Shown here: piece by piece, positions 23,482 through 31,968 of the stretch
Layout of the letters: every line of letters begins with the position of its first letter
Position numbering within the stretch: position 1 is the first letter of the stretch
Source of the DNA: UBA2336 sp964419145
Lineage (GTDB): Bacteria > Bacteroidota > Bacteroidia > Cytophagales > Cyclobacteriaceae
Reading direction: 5' to 3'
DNA: 64,000 bases
Assembly (NCBI GenBank): GCA_964419145.1
Contig: CAYQOM010000003.1
Span: 124,001-188,000, forward strand
Program-made: the position numbers and the translations under genes
The notes under the pieces: generated by a model
Databases searched by the model: none
What the model was told of the DNA's origin: nothing
Seen by the model: the letters and a program-made list of their open reading frames with translations, nothing else

Positions 23482-23508
23482 AACCGGTACCTTTACGCGT
23501 TACCGGTT

Positions 23509-24192
23509 ATGAAGAAACCAGAAGCCATCTTAAAAATAGGAAGATCGTCATTGCGAGGGATCCCGCTAATCCCGATAGCTATCGGGATCGGGAGACCGAA
23601 GCAATCTCGTTTTTTGAAACGACTTCTAATTCTTTTCTGCTTGGTGGGTTTTACGTTAGGTGCTTATGCTCAACGCGACTCTGTTCGCGTGGTGCAACCA
23701 GAAAGCGATACCGTTACAATAGCTTCTTATTCAACCCGTTACGATCCGCGTAAAGCGTTGCTCTATGCTGCAGTTTTACCCGGCTTAGGCCAGGTGTACA
23801 ACAAAAAATATTGGAAGTTGCCATTGGTGTATGGAGGCTTTGCACTGACAGGATATTACTTAAATATCTATCAAGAGGGGTATTTGACTTTCAGAAAGGA
23901 ATTGTTTTATAATCTTGAAAATGGGCTTTCTGGTGACACTCAGGTTAATCCAAATACACTATACACAACCTCCCAACTCCGTTCCATTGTCGACCGCTAC
24001 AGGCGTGAACGTGACTTCATGATTATCATCATGATGGGCGTATATATTTTGCAAATAGTAGATGCCCATGTGGATTCTCATTTGAAAGAATTCGACCTGA
24101 ATCCAAATCTACAGGTGCGGGTAGAACCCTCCTTTTCAAATGAATTATTGACCGGTCGTATGGGAGGGATTTCTCTGAAGATCCGGTTTTAA
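23509..24192 (+). CDS. DUF5683 membrane-associated protein
   Basis: 227 residues as read from the ATG at 23509. DUF5683 is recognisable from YDPRKALLYAAVLPGLGQVY NKK (residues about 82-104), with a membrane-active stretch behind it and another in FMIIIMMGVYILQIVDAHVD. Function unknown; Bacteroidota genomes often place it between parB and dapB. The first ~35 residues are odd: most are encoded by a dispersed repeat (23546-23609) fused in frame in front of a normal signal sequence (LKRLLILFCLVGFTLGAYAQ). The real start may instead be the TTG at the beginning of that signal sequence (about 23615). The extension carries many Ile, Pro and Gly and would spoil a signal peptide. Confidence 0.85.
   Translation: MKKPEAILKIGRSSLRGIPLIPIAIGIGRPKQSRFLKRLLILFCLVGFTLGAYAQRDSVRVVQPESDTVTIASYSTRYDPRKALLYAAVLPGLGQVYNKKYWKLPLVYGGFALTGYYLNIYQEGYLTFRKELFYNLENGLSGDTQVNPNTLYTTSQLRSIVDRYRRERDFMIIIMMGVYILQIVDAHVDSHLKEFDLNPNLQVRVEPSFSNELLTGRMGGISLKIRF
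23546..23609. repeat. dispersed palindromic repeat inserted at the 5' end of the DUF5683 gene
   Basis: The segment begins CGTCATTGCGAGGGA and ends GAAGCAATCTCG, the two ends of a repeat found across many bacterial genomes (form CGTCATTGCGAGG...GAAGCAATCTCG). ATTGC and GCAAT pair as a stem. Its centre is a second palindrome, ATCCCGATAGCTATCGGGAT at 23569-23588, identical to the core at 21727-21746. It looks like a nested or composite REP-like element. Confidence 0.75.
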
Positions 24193-24254
24193 TTCAACTA
24201 CTACATCCGTATACTTGCACCGACCAAATCGGAACAATCCGGTAAATCAAACCT

Positions 24255-24962
24255 ATGAAAATTCTTTTGCTGGGATACGGTAAGATGGGTAAAATTATTG
24301 AGCGTATTGCCCTTGAGCGTGGACATGAAATTGCCGGTCGGATCACCTCAGCCAACCGTCATGAACTCGGCAACATCAAAGCCGATGTAGCCATTGAATT
24401 CTCCAATCCGGGGGCCGCTTTTGATAATATCCGGCATTGCCTGGAACAAGGTATTCCTGTTGTTTGTGGCACTACGGGCTGGCTTGACAAAAAATCAGCG
24501 GTTGAAAAACTTACCGCCTCTTGTAATGGAGCCTTCTTTTACGCGTCTAATTTCAGTGTTGGGGTAAACATCTTTTTCAGGTTGAATGAGTTTCTGGCCA
24601 ACATGATGAATGCGCACAATCAGTACAGCGTACACATTGACGAAATTCATCATACGGAAAAGAAAGATGCACCCAGCGGAACAGCCATTACGTTGGCGCA
24701 AGGAATTTTGAAACACGTAAATCGCCTAACCAAATGGGTAGGTGGCAATAGTGCTGAACCTGCTGAGCTACCCATCAGTTCGTTCAGGATTGACCAGGTT
24801 CCGGGAACGCATCATGTAAAATACGCATCGGGCATTGATGATATTGAAATACGCCATACCGCTCACTCCCGCGAAGGCTTTGCCCTTGGGGCCGTGCAGG
24901 TTGCAGAATGGTTACCCGGAAAAAAGGGGGTGTTGGGTATGGAAGATTTCTTACAATTCTGA
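24255..24962 (+). CDS. dapB: 4-hydroxy-tetrahydrodipicolinate reductase
   Basis: Catalyses the NAD(P)H-dependent step after DapA in the lysine/diaminopimelate pathway, cytoplasmic. 235 residues, shorter than E. coli DapB (273) as is common in Bacteroidota. The Rossmann motif GYGKMG is at residues 7-12; the catalytic and substrate loop EIHHTEKKDAPSGTA follows at about 133-147, with the expected His-His and Lys. A near-consensus -7 box TATACTTG (24210-24217) suggests an internal promoter in addition to read-through from parAB. Confidence 0.97.
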   Translation: MKILLLGYGKMGKIIERIALERGHEIAGRITSANRHELGNIKADVAIEFSNPGAAFDNIRHCLEQGIPVVCGTTGWLDKKSAVEKLTASCNGAFFYASNFSVGVNIFFRLNEFLANMMNAHNQYSVHIDEIHHTEKKDAPSGTAITLAQGILKHVNRLTKWVGGNSAEPAELPISSFRIDQVPGTHHVKYASGIDDIEIRHTAHSREGFALGAVQVAEWLPGKKGVLGMEDFLQF

Positions 24963-25004
24963 TCGATAATCCTTTTATTTGCAGGCTTTTAAACTGATAA
25001 AAAC

Positions 25005-26471
25005 GTGAACGCAATACTGATAACTTTTCTGATCATACGGCTGGGGGTTACTGTTGGCTACTGGAAGCTTTTTGAAAAGGCTGGTGTCGATGGATGGAAA
25101 GCCATTATTCCATTTTACTCAGAGTATGTTTTAATGACAGAGATTGTAGGTAAACCCAAGTGGTGGTTTATCTACCTGGTTATTCCGGTGGTAAACTTCT
25201 TTGCGTACTACGTATTGATTTTTGAAGTATTGCGTTGCTACGGAAAAAACTCATTGTGGAGTCAGATCCTGATCATCTTCACTGGATTTTTCTACCTGAT
25301 CTATTTGGGATTCAACCCCAATGCGAAATACATCGACAAACTCGATAAGCTGCCACCAGAAGCGAAGAAATCTCCACTTGTCGAATGGACGGAGGCCATC
25401 ACATTTGCGGTAGTGGCCGCGACATTGATCCGTTGGTTGATTATGGAGGCCTATACCATTCCAACACCTTCCATGGAGAACTCGCTGCTTGTAGGTGATT
25501 TCTTGTTCGTAAGTAAATTTCACTACGGCACACGCACACCAAAAACTCCGCTTCAACTTCCGCTAACCCATCAAAAAATATGGTTCACGGAAGTTCCCTC
25601 CTACCTCGATTGGATTCAGCTTCCGCAATATCGTTTGCCGGGAATTAGCGAAGTGAAGAGTGGAGATGTGGTGGTGTTTAATGTTCCACCCAAACGACTG
25701 AATGACAACAAGGACTATCCGGTTGATCTAAAAACAAATTACATCAAACGGTGTGTGGCTGCTGCCGGAGAAACACTTCAGGTGAAAGACAAAACCATTC
25801 TGGTCAATGGAAGTGAACTCAAAAATCATCCGTTGGTGCAATGGAGCTACCAGGTTATTGCCAAAGACCTGATCAATGAACGCAACCTGAACAGGCTTGG
25901 CATTGGACAAGAAGATTATCATATTCTTGGAAGACCTGATGAAAACAGTGTAGAGTACACCATGTGGCTAACGCAGGAAAAAGCAGAAGAACTTAAAGCC
26001 TTACCTTTCATTACCTCGGTTAAGCAGGATAGCCAAAATAATTCAGGCGGGATTTTTCCCTATTCTGAGTACTATGGATTTGGTGCCGGAACTCAAAACA
26101 ATACAAACTGGTCGCTGGATAATTTTGGCCCCCTTTGGATTCCCAAGAAAGGCGAAACCATTTCGATAAATGATTCGACTCTCGCATTGTATGGATTTAT
26201 TATCACTGCATACGATCACCAAGCGGATGCAAAAATCACCGACAAGAAACTTTTGATCAATGGTCAGGAAGTTACCTCGTATACCTTTAATCAGAATTAC
26301 TATTTCATGATGGGTGACAACCGACACAACTCCCTAGATTCACGTTACTGGGGTTTTGTTCCGGAAGATCACATTGTGGGTAAAGGTTTCTTTATTTGGT
26401 TATCGATTGATCCAAACGAAAAATTCCTAAACAAGATACGGTGGAGAAGATTCTTTAAAATGATTGAGTAA
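25005..26471 (+). CDS. lepB: signal peptidase I with extended N-terminal membrane region
   Basis: 488 residues from a GTG start. Removes signal peptides at the outer face of the inner membrane. The N-terminal ~110 residues hold three membrane segments (ILITFLIIRLGVTVGYW; WWFIYLVIPVVNFFAYYVLI; LIIFTGFFYLIYLGF), an extension usual in Bacteroidota LepB. A fourth segment (about 128-145) precedes the catalytic Ser156 in TIPTPSMENSL; the general base is Lys248 in YIKRCVAAAGE. The C-terminal box MGDNRHNSLDSRYWG is intact. Residues about 265-400 are an insertion between conserved boxes. The many exported proteins nearby are its likely substrates. Confidence 0.96.
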   Translation: MNAILITFLIIRLGVTVGYWKLFEKAGVDGWKAIIPFYSEYVLMTEIVGKPKWWFIYLVIPVVNFFAYYVLIFEVLRCYGKNSLWSQILIIFTGFFYLIYLGFNPNAKYIDKLDKLPPEAKKSPLVEWTEAITFAVVAATLIRWLIMEAYTIPTPSMENSLLVGDFLFVSKFHYGTRTPKTPLQLPLTHQKIWFTEVPSYLDWIQLPQYRLPGISEVKSGDVVVFNVPPKRLNDNKDYPVDLKTNYIKRCVAAAGETLQVKDKTILVNGSELKNHPLVQWSYQVIAKDLINERNLNRLGIGQEDYHILGRPDENSVEYTMWLTQEKAEELKALPFITSVKQDSQNNSGGIFPYSEYYGFGAGTQNNTNWSLDNFGPLWIPKKGETISINDSTLALYGFIITAYDHQADAKITDKKLLINGQEVTSYTFNQNYYFMMGDNRHNSLDSRYWGFVPEDHIVGKGFFIWLSIDPNEKFLNKIRWRRFFKMIE

Positions 26472-26545
26472 CGTGTTGCGCGTTACAGGATCCAGGTTGC
26501 ACGTTAAAAGCTAAAGAGCACGAAACGCGAAACCCGAACCTCGCT
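26472..26545. repeat. inverted array of 7-bp repeats between lepB and ung
   Basis: From 26475 the sequence runs in steps of exactly 7: GTTGCGC, GTTACAG, GATCCAG, GTTGCAC, GTTAAAA. The second arm, 26519-26543, runs CACGAAA, CGCGAAA, CCCGAAC, CTCG, which is the same motif inverted (GTTnCnn against nnCGAAA). The arms could form an imperfect hairpin between the two convergent genes, perhaps acting as a bidirectional terminator. Two other gaps in this window have the same plan with different heptamers. Confidence 0.65.
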
Positions 26546-27208
26546 CTACCATTCTATCTCTTCCAACCCTTTACTCTTCAAGTACGCGTTGGCTTTGCTG
26601 AAGTGCTTACACCCGAAGAACCCTCTGTCGGCAGAGAAGGGTGATGGATGTGCTGACATCAGCACGAGGTGTTTGTTGCGGTTAATCACTTCGCCTTTCT
26701 TTTGCGCATAAGCACCCCATAAAAGAAACACCACGTTTTCCTTTTCATCAGATACTTTTTTAATGACCGCATCGGTAAACGTCTCCCACCCTTTGTTCTG
26801 GTGCGATCCGGGTGTTGAAGCCCGAACCGTTAGGGTTGCATTCAACAACAACACACCCTGTTTTGCCCACCGTTCCAGGTTTCCTGTGGCAGGAATAGGT
26901 TTACCTAAATCCTGATGGATTTCTTTGAATATATTCACTAACGATGGCGGCATGCGCACACCTTCACGCACGGAAAAGCACAACCCGTTCGCCTGGCCCG
27001 GGCCATGGTAGGGGTCTTGCCCGATAATGACCACCTTTACCTGGTCAAAATCACAGGCGTCAAAAGCATTGAAAATTTCTTTCCCGGGTGGGTAAACCAC
27101 AGCTGTCTGATACTCAGCCTTAACAAAGGCAGCGAGCTGCTGAAAGTAGGGTTTTTCGAATTCGTCCTGTAAATGTTCCTTCCAGGAATGCGCTATTTTA
27201 ACCTCCAT
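26546..27208 (-). CDS. ung: uracil-DNA glycosylase
   Basis: Removes uracil from DNA and starts base-excision repair. 220 residues, the normal family-1 length. Catalytic loop GQDPYHG with the general base Asp65; the DNA-intercalation loop HPSPFSADRGFFGCKHF carries the second catalytic His. Convergent with lepB; the ATG at 27208 is 79 bp from the divergent apaG start. Confidence 0.98.
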   Translation of the reverse strand: MEVKIAHSWKEHLQDEFEKPYFQQLAAFVKAEYQTAVVYPPGKEIFNAFDACDFDQVKVVIIGQDPYHGPGQANGLCFSVREGVRMPPSLVNIFKEIHQDLGKPIPATGNLERWAKQGVLLLNATLTVRASTPGSHQNKGWETFTDAVIKKVSDEKENVVFLLWGAYAQKKGEVINRNKHLVLMSAHPSPFSADRGFFGCKHFSKANAYLKSKGLEEIEW

Positions 27209-27286
27209 GGGCTGTTTCTGACTGAAAATAAAATCGAAGTTTCGCGAAACATTTTTAATTCTAAAAAATTAATATTTTTGAAACGC

Positions 27287-27673
27287 ATGGTAACGGAAGT
27301 AACACAAGGAATACGGGTAACCGTTGAAACAGAATACCAACCGGCTTATTCAAGTCCGAGTCAGTACCACTACGTGTTTACGTATAAGATTACCATCGAA
27401 AACCAAAGCGAAAACACCATTCAATTGTTGCGCAGGCATTGGCACGTGTACGATGCGGGGTTCAACATGCGCGAAGTTGAGGGTGAAGGTGTAGTGGGGC
27501 AACAGCCTGTGCTGGAGCCTGGTCAGGTTCATCAATACGTTTCCGGTTGTAATTTAAAATCGGGCCTGGGGAAGATGACCGGCACCTACCTGATGGAACG
27601 CATAGTGGATGGCGTAAAACTCACGGTTAACATTCCTGAGTTTGTTATGATTGCGCCAATTCGCCTGAACTGA
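27287..27673 (+). CDS. apaG: ApaG/DUF525 domain protein
   Basis: 128 residues from the ATG at 27287, the usual ApaG length. An open frame extends 38 codons further upstream, but those codons overlap the start of ung and do not fit the family. The sequence is a single fibronectin-III-like beta sandwich (VTQGIRVTVETEYQPAYSSP, then LLRRHWHVYDA, VEGEGVVGQQPVLEPGQ). ApaG is linked to Co/Mg resistance in enterics but its biochemical role is unclear. TATTTTTG at 27273-27280 matches the -7 box so close to the ATG that the transcript could be nearly leaderless. Confidence 0.93.
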   Translation: MVTEVTQGIRVTVETEYQPAYSSPSQYHYVFTYKITIENQSENTIQLLRRHWHVYDAGFNMREVEGEGVVGQQPVLEPGQVHQYVSGCNLKSGLGKMTGTYLMERIVDGVKLTVNIPEFVMIAPIRLN

Positions 27674-28450
27674 TTGTCAGCTTTTTTTAAAATAAAAACC
27701 TACCTCAACTACTGGCTTGATTCGGTAGACGAGCATTCTTTGCACGCCCCCTTCCTGTTTGATTTTTACACGCGGGTAATTAAACGAGAAACCATTCCTA
27801 TTCCGAAATTTGAATCGTTGCGTAAACAGCTGGCGAATGATCATCGGGAAATTGAGGTAGAAGATCTCGGTGCCGGCTCGAAACATCTCTCCACCAACAA
27901 ACGAAAAATCAGCGACATCGCAACGGTTAGCCTGAGTGATGCCAAATTCTCAACCTTGTATTCCCGGATTGCAGGTCATGTAAAAGCAAAAACAATTGTA
28001 GAGTTGGGAACATCATTGGGGATAAACACCCTTTACCTGGCCACACAACCTGGCAGCAAGGTGTACACATTCGAGGGCGCTGAAGCGATAGCTGAAATTG
28101 CATCCATAAGTTTTGAGTTTGGAGAAGCTTCAAATATTGAACTGATAACCGGCAACCTTGATCAAACGCTTTACGCCACCCTTTCACGCATCCCTAAAAT
28201 TGACCTGGCTTTTTTAGATGCAAACCATCGCTATGAACCCACTCTCCGGTATTTCGACCTGGTGGTGAATCGATCGCATCACAAAACCATCATTATACTG
28301 GATGATATTCACGATTCACCCGACATGGAACGGGCGTGGTCAACCATCAAAAAGAATCCATTGGTTTACACTACAGCCGACCTGTTCCGGTGTGGCGTGG
28401 TATTTCTTGATCCGTCATTGAGCAAACAACACGTTGTATTGCGTTTTTAG
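27674..28450 (+). CDS. class I SAM-dependent methyltransferase
   Basis: 258 residues from a TTG directly after the apaG stop, so translation is probably coupled. The SAM-binding motif I is VELGTSLGINTLYLA (about 114-128); motif II-like VYTFEGAE and an acidic IDLAFLDANHR follow, a pattern of the Methyltransf_24 / catechol-O-methyltransferase-like group. The acceptor cannot be told from sequence. No signal peptide. Confidence 0.85.
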   Translation: MSAFFKIKTYLNYWLDSVDEHSLHAPFLFDFYTRVIKRETIPIPKFESLRKQLANDHREIEVEDLGAGSKHLSTNKRKISDIATVSLSDAKFSTLYSRIAGHVKAKTIVELGTSLGINTLYLATQPGSKVYTFEGAEAIAEIASISFEFGEASNIELITGNLDQTLYATLSRIPKIDLAFLDANHRYEPTLRYFDLVVNRSHHKTIIILDDIHDSPDMERAWSTIKKNPLVYTTADLFRCGVVFLDPSLSKQHVVLRF

Positions 28451-28475
28451 GCGTTGGATTAGCTCCAAATACCCT

Positions 28476-28483
28476 TATTTTTG
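28476..28483 (+). promoter_or_regulatory. putative -7 box for the coiled-coil protein gene
   Basis: TATTTTTG matches TAnnTTTG, with TTGG at 28454-28457 about 18 bp upstream as a possible -33 element. The ATG is 25 bp downstream. Confidence 0.5.
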
Positions 28484-28508
28484 CACAATCCTAATCTGAG
28501 TAAACATT

Positions 28509-29447
28509 ATGAGCGAGCCTGCAAAGACCGAATCTCCAGCACCTGCACCCGAACCAAAAAAATCAAATAAAAAGTACGCCATCATCATTGCGGTACTTTC
28601 GGTTATTATCATCATCCAGTTTGTAAGCGGGTATCTGAATAAGCAGGAACGCGACCAACTGAAGCTGGAGAAATCCTCCACGGAAGAACAACTGGCCACT
28701 ACCATGAACCGGTTGGATGAAATCAGCGCAGAATTGGATCAACGCATCGCTGAGATTCAGCGGCTTGGTGGCGATATATCAGAACTCACCAAAGCAAAAG
28801 AAGAAATAGAAACCGAACTGAAACGTACGCGCAGGGCCAATGGCCAGGTGATTAAGGAACTGAAAGATAAAGTTGAAGGCTACGAATTGCTGTTGAAAAA
28901 CAAAGACGAGGAAATTGAAAAGCTGAAGAGTGTTAATAAAGAATTGCTCACAGAAAACACCACCCTTAAAACGGAGAAGAACCAATTAGGTGATTCCATC
29001 AACCGACTGGCACAAACCCGTGAAGAGCTCGCCAGTAAAGTGGCTATTGCTTCGCAGTTAAAGGCCGAGAACATTCGCATTGTTGCCGTGAACGAGAAGG
29101 GTCGCGAGCGTGAATCACCCTTCCGCAACCGTCAGGTAGGAACCATTAAAGTTGAATTTAACCTGGCTGAAAACAATGTAGCGCCCATTGAAGGAAAGAA
29201 GATTATGATTCGCATTATCGATCAGAACGATCAGGTATTGTTTGATGTAGCCCGTGGGTCCGGAACGTTCATGTACAACGGCAAGGAAGAATTCTATACC
29301 GCCTCACAGGAAATTTTATTCGACAACACACGCCAAAAACTTACCTATTTGTACGACAAGGGTTCTGATTATGCAGCAGGAACCTACACGTTGGAAGTGT
29401 ATTGCGATGATTACAAGATGGGTTCGGGACAGTTTACTGTTCGGTAA
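28509..29447 (+). CDS. membrane-anchored coiled-coil protein of unknown function
   Basis: 312 residues. The N-terminal 24 residues are Pro/Lys-rich and cytoplasmic; a single membrane helix follows (YAIIIAVLSVIIIIQFVSGY, about 25-44). Residues about 50-190 form a long Glu/Lys-rich coiled coil with heptad Leu. The C-terminal ~110 residues form a compact beta-rich domain (KVEFNLAENNVAPIEGKKIM, YTLEVYCDDYKMGSGQF). Similar proteins are widespread in Bacteroidota as hypotheticals. It converges with the VOC gene, the stops 6 bp apart. I do not recognise a function. Confidence 0.8.
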   Translation: MSEPAKTESPAPAPEPKKSNKKYAIIIAVLSVIIIIQFVSGYLNKQERDQLKLEKSSTEEQLATTMNRLDEISAELDQRIAEIQRLGGDISELTKAKEEIETELKRTRRANGQVIKELKDKVEGYELLLKNKDEEIEKLKSVNKELLTENTTLKTEKNQLGDSINRLAQTREELASKVAIASQLKAENIRIVAVNEKGRERESPFRNRQVGTIKVEFNLAENNVAPIEGKKIMIRIIDQNDQVLFDVARGSGTFMYNGKEEFYTASQEILFDNTRQKLTYLYDKGSDYAAGTYTLEVYCDDYKMGSGQFTVR

Positions 29448-29453
29448 TCCGGA

Positions 29454-30512
29454 TTAATCCTTTACCCGGTTAACAGCCAGCATACCCAACATCCAGTTAG
29501 GAAGCGGCTTTTCCATAGGCCTGTTCTTGATATTCAGGAACAGCCCTAATTTTTCGATGATGGGAATTTTATGGGTCTCTACAAATTCAATCAGCGTACC
29601 ATCACGATCTTCAATGTAGGAGAAATGACCGGCAGCCTTTCCCATATCAAATGAGTTGCTGCTGTCCACAGTAAAAGCATGGCCGTAATCAGCGCACCGC
29701 TTGCCCAGGTTTTTCATTCCACGAATGTCGAAGCAAACATGAATAAAACCGAGGTCGCCCCAATTTCTGCTTTCATAGATTTTTGTTGCCTTCCGGTCTT
29801 TTACTTCAACCAATTCTATCTCCGTTGAACCTAACAGGTTTCCGAACGCTCCTTTGCAAGGCGTTTGTGCCTTGAGTAACACCCTTCTGAAATTCGATTC
29901 TCCCCCGGCAAGTCCTTTTAAATCATCGAACGTCCCCGATTCATCGTACGCCACACACTGATGACCCAAAATATCTTTATACAAGGCAATAGACTGATCC
30001 ATATCGGTAACACCAATCGTTACGCCCGATACGCCACCATTTGGGAAGGACTTTCGCTTAAACCAATTACCACTCTCCACAATCTCAAATAGGTTTCCGT
30101 AAGGATCTTCTACATAAAAATGTAATCGCCCTTCGGGAGATTCCGATGGCTGGGTTTTAATGTTTACATTTTTCGATTTAAGAAATTCGTATGCTTTGTT
30201 AACATCACTCGATTTCAGTTTGGCGGCAAAAACACCCGTGTCCCCCAGCAAGGGTTTCTGATTGGAAGCAACCGGTTCTTTGGAAGTGTATTGCCAGATT
30301 TCAAAACCTCCTCCTCCTTGCAGGTTCATAGCCAGAATGGCGTATCGGCTTTCAGCAATTCCCGAGGTATACCGCGTCATCAATGAAGCCTGGGCTGAAT
30401 CTTTAAAAATGGGCACATCAAAACCGAAATGCTTGCGGTACCACGCCCATGCCTCATTGGCATTTTTAACTCCAATGCCAATCTGCTGAATTCCACTTAC
30501 AATATAATCCAT
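29454..30512 (-). CDS. VOC (glyoxalase/dioxygenase) family protein
   Basis: 352 residues with two vicinal-oxygen-chelate modules. The first (about 1-130) contains IQQIGIGVKNANEAWAWYRK and ends HFYVEDPYGNLFEIVES; the second (about 140-320) contains GVSGVTIGVTDMDQSIALYK, LGFIHVCFDIRGM and YIEDRDGTLIEFVET. His and Glu residues at the usual metal-ligand places (FIHVCFD, FEIVES, IEFVET) are present. The overall layout resembles 4-hydroxyphenylpyruvate dioxygenase-like proteins, but the substrate cannot be assigned. It stands alone, convergent with the coiled-coil gene. Confidence 0.85.
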   Translation of the reverse strand: MDYIVSGIQQIGIGVKNANEAWAWYRKHFGFDVPIFKDSAQASLMTRYTSGIAESRYAILAMNLQGGGGFEIWQYTSKEPVASNQKPLLGDTGVFAAKLKSSDVNKAYEFLKSKNVNIKTQPSESPEGRLHFYVEDPYGNLFEIVESGNWFKRKSFPNGGVSGVTIGVTDMDQSIALYKDILGHQCVAYDESGTFDDLKGLAGGESNFRRVLLKAQTPCKGAFGNLLGSTEIELVEVKDRKATKIYESRNWGDLGFIHVCFDIRGMKNLGKRCADYGHAFTVDSSNSFDMGKAAGHFSYIEDRDGTLIEFVETHKIPIIEKLGLFLNIKNRPMEKPLPNWMLGMLAVNRVKD

Positions 30513-30565
30513 AAGGCAAGATAATATTTTTTCAATTGTGTAGATACATGTTTGCCTTTACGAGG

Positions 30566-31174
30566 CTATCCCTGCTCATCCTCGCGAAGCACAATCTCAT
30601 AATTTTTAATTGGATTATCCATCACCGCCCGATGCAGTTTTCCATCCTTATAAAAGTATTTGTTGCGCTCACCCCGCACATTCACTTCATAATAACTGTT
30701 CTTTAGGTACGATACCGGGGCCAGCAAACCATTGCTATCGGCCAGCACCTTTTTAATTTCCTTTGGCTCATCGAAAAAGAAGCGCATCACGTTAAAGTGG
30801 ATGGGATCCAGAATGGTGGTGTCATTCTTATACTTGTACATATCCACCTTAACATCGTACTGCTTTCTATTCCAGATTACCGAAGCACTGAAATTTCCTT
30901 TGTTCGATTTGGTTTTTACCGTTGAGTGCAGCAGCTTTTCGCCATGATAAACGGCTGTTTGAATGTGGTGCACATTGACCTTTACAAAAAGCCAAAAACT
31001 AACCTTGGTTTCGATGTGGTAGTGCGTAAGGGTGTCGCGGTCAACCCGGGTGGCGGTCAGCTCCCCTATTTTCAGGCCCGCCAGTTCAATATCAAACCGC
31101 TTTACTTCAGGGGTGGCCCAAAGCGGGGCAGCAAGCAAAATCAGCAACAAAATTTTCCAGAAACGGGGTACCAT
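30566..31174 (-). CDS. exported DUF6134-like protein
   Basis: 202 residues with a signal peptide (MVPRFWKILLLILLAAPLWA). The mature part starts VKRFDIELAGLKIGELTATR and has repeated beta strands (HYHIETKVSFWLFVKVNVHH; DVKVDMYKYKNDTT), which I take for the DUF6134 family of Bacteroidota periplasmic proteins. Function unknown. It is divergent from the ribosomal protein operon. Confidence 0.75.
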   Translation of the reverse strand: MVPRFWKILLLILLAAPLWATPEVKRFDIELAGLKIGELTATRVDRDTLTHYHIETKVSFWLFVKVNVHHIQTAVYHGEKLLHSTVKTKSNKGNFSASVIWNRKQYDVKVDMYKYKNDTTILDPIHFNVMRFFFDEPKEIKKVLADSNGLLAPVSYLKNSYYEVNVRGERNKYFYKDGKLHRAVMDNPIKNYEIVLREDEQG

Positions 31175-31276
31175 GGCTCACGCTAAATCCCAAATATGTT
31201 GATTCTGGGCCTAAAAAGGCCAATTTTACATAAAAAGAACTCCTGATGTTTATTTTTTCCTTTTAGCGGCATTTTC

Positions 31277-31284
31277 TATCTTTG
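31277..31284 (+). promoter_or_regulatory. putative rpsF operon promoter -7 box
   Basis: TATCTTTG matches TAnnTTTG exactly, followed by GCACC, a context also seen at pyrG. The rpsF ATG is 29 bp downstream. Confidence 0.65.
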
Positions 31285-31313
31285 CACCTCATTTTAAAAA
31301 CACAAAACAATCT

Positions 31314-31694
31314 ATGAACAATTACGAGACAGTATTCATTTTGAATCCCGTTTTGTCTGAAGATCAGATGAAGGATACTGTTGATAAGTTCGTAAAGGTG
31401 TTGAAGAAAGGCAATGCTGAAATCTTAAACGTTGAGCATTGGGGTCTTCGTAAACTGGCATATCCAATCCAGAAGAAGTCGACCGGATTCTACAGCCTGA
31501 TCGAATTTTCAGCAACTCCTGAGTTGATTGACACACTCGAAACCGAGTACAGAAGGGATGAGTCGGTGATGCGCTTTATGACCATCACCCTCGACAAGTA
31601 TGCTTTGGCATACAACGAAAGAAGACGCAAAGGCGAATTCAAGAAAACAGATCGCAAACCGGTACGTAAAGCTGAGGAGGAGCTTGCCAGATGA
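31314..31694 (+). CDS. rpsF: 30S ribosomal protein S6
   Basis: 126 residues. The S6 fold is seen from NNYETVFILNPVLSEDQ, through HWGLRKLAYPIQKKSTGFY, to RRDESVMRFMTITLDK; a basic C-terminal tail follows. First gene of rpsF-rpsR-rplI. Its stop overlaps rpsR by 4 bp (ATGA). Confidence 0.98.
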   Translation: MNNYETVFILNPVLSEDQMKDTVDKFVKVLKKGNAEILNVEHWGLRKLAYPIQKKSTGFYSLIEFSATPELIDTLETEYRRDESVMRFMTITLDKYALAYNERRRKGEFKKTDRKPVRKAEEELAR

Positions 31695-31942
31695 CATTAA
31701 TGAACGAACCCATCAAGCGGGTTGAGCAAAAACCCAAGTACTGCCGCTTCAAGAAAAACGGTATCAAGTACATTGATTACAAAGATCCCGACTTCCTGTT
31801 GAAGTTTATCAACGAGCAGGGTAAGATTCTTCCCCGCAGACTAACCGGAACAAGCTGGAAGTTCCAGAAGAAGGTGTCGCAGGCTGTAAAGCGTGCCCGT
31901 CACATGGCCATTCTTCCATACACCGGTGATTCATTAAAATAA
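31691..31942 (+). CDS. rpsR: 30S ribosomal protein S18
   Basis: 83 residues; YCRFKKNGIKYIDYKDPDFL and ILPRRLTGTSWKFQKKVSQA are typical of S18, which binds S6 in the 30S platform. It is translationally coupled to rpsF. The ATG at 31700 is an alternative start three codons in. Confidence 0.98.
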   Translation: MTLMNEPIKRVEQKPKYCRFKKNGIKYIDYKDPDFLLKFINEQGKILPRRLTGTSWKFQKKVSQAVKRARHMAILPYTGDSLK

Positions 31943-31968
31943 GGGTTAACCGATAAACTGAATAGAAA

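Noticed and set aside
27173..27286. 38-codon upstream extension of apaG
   Set aside because: It overlaps the start of ung and does not match the family; the ATG at 27287 gives normal length.
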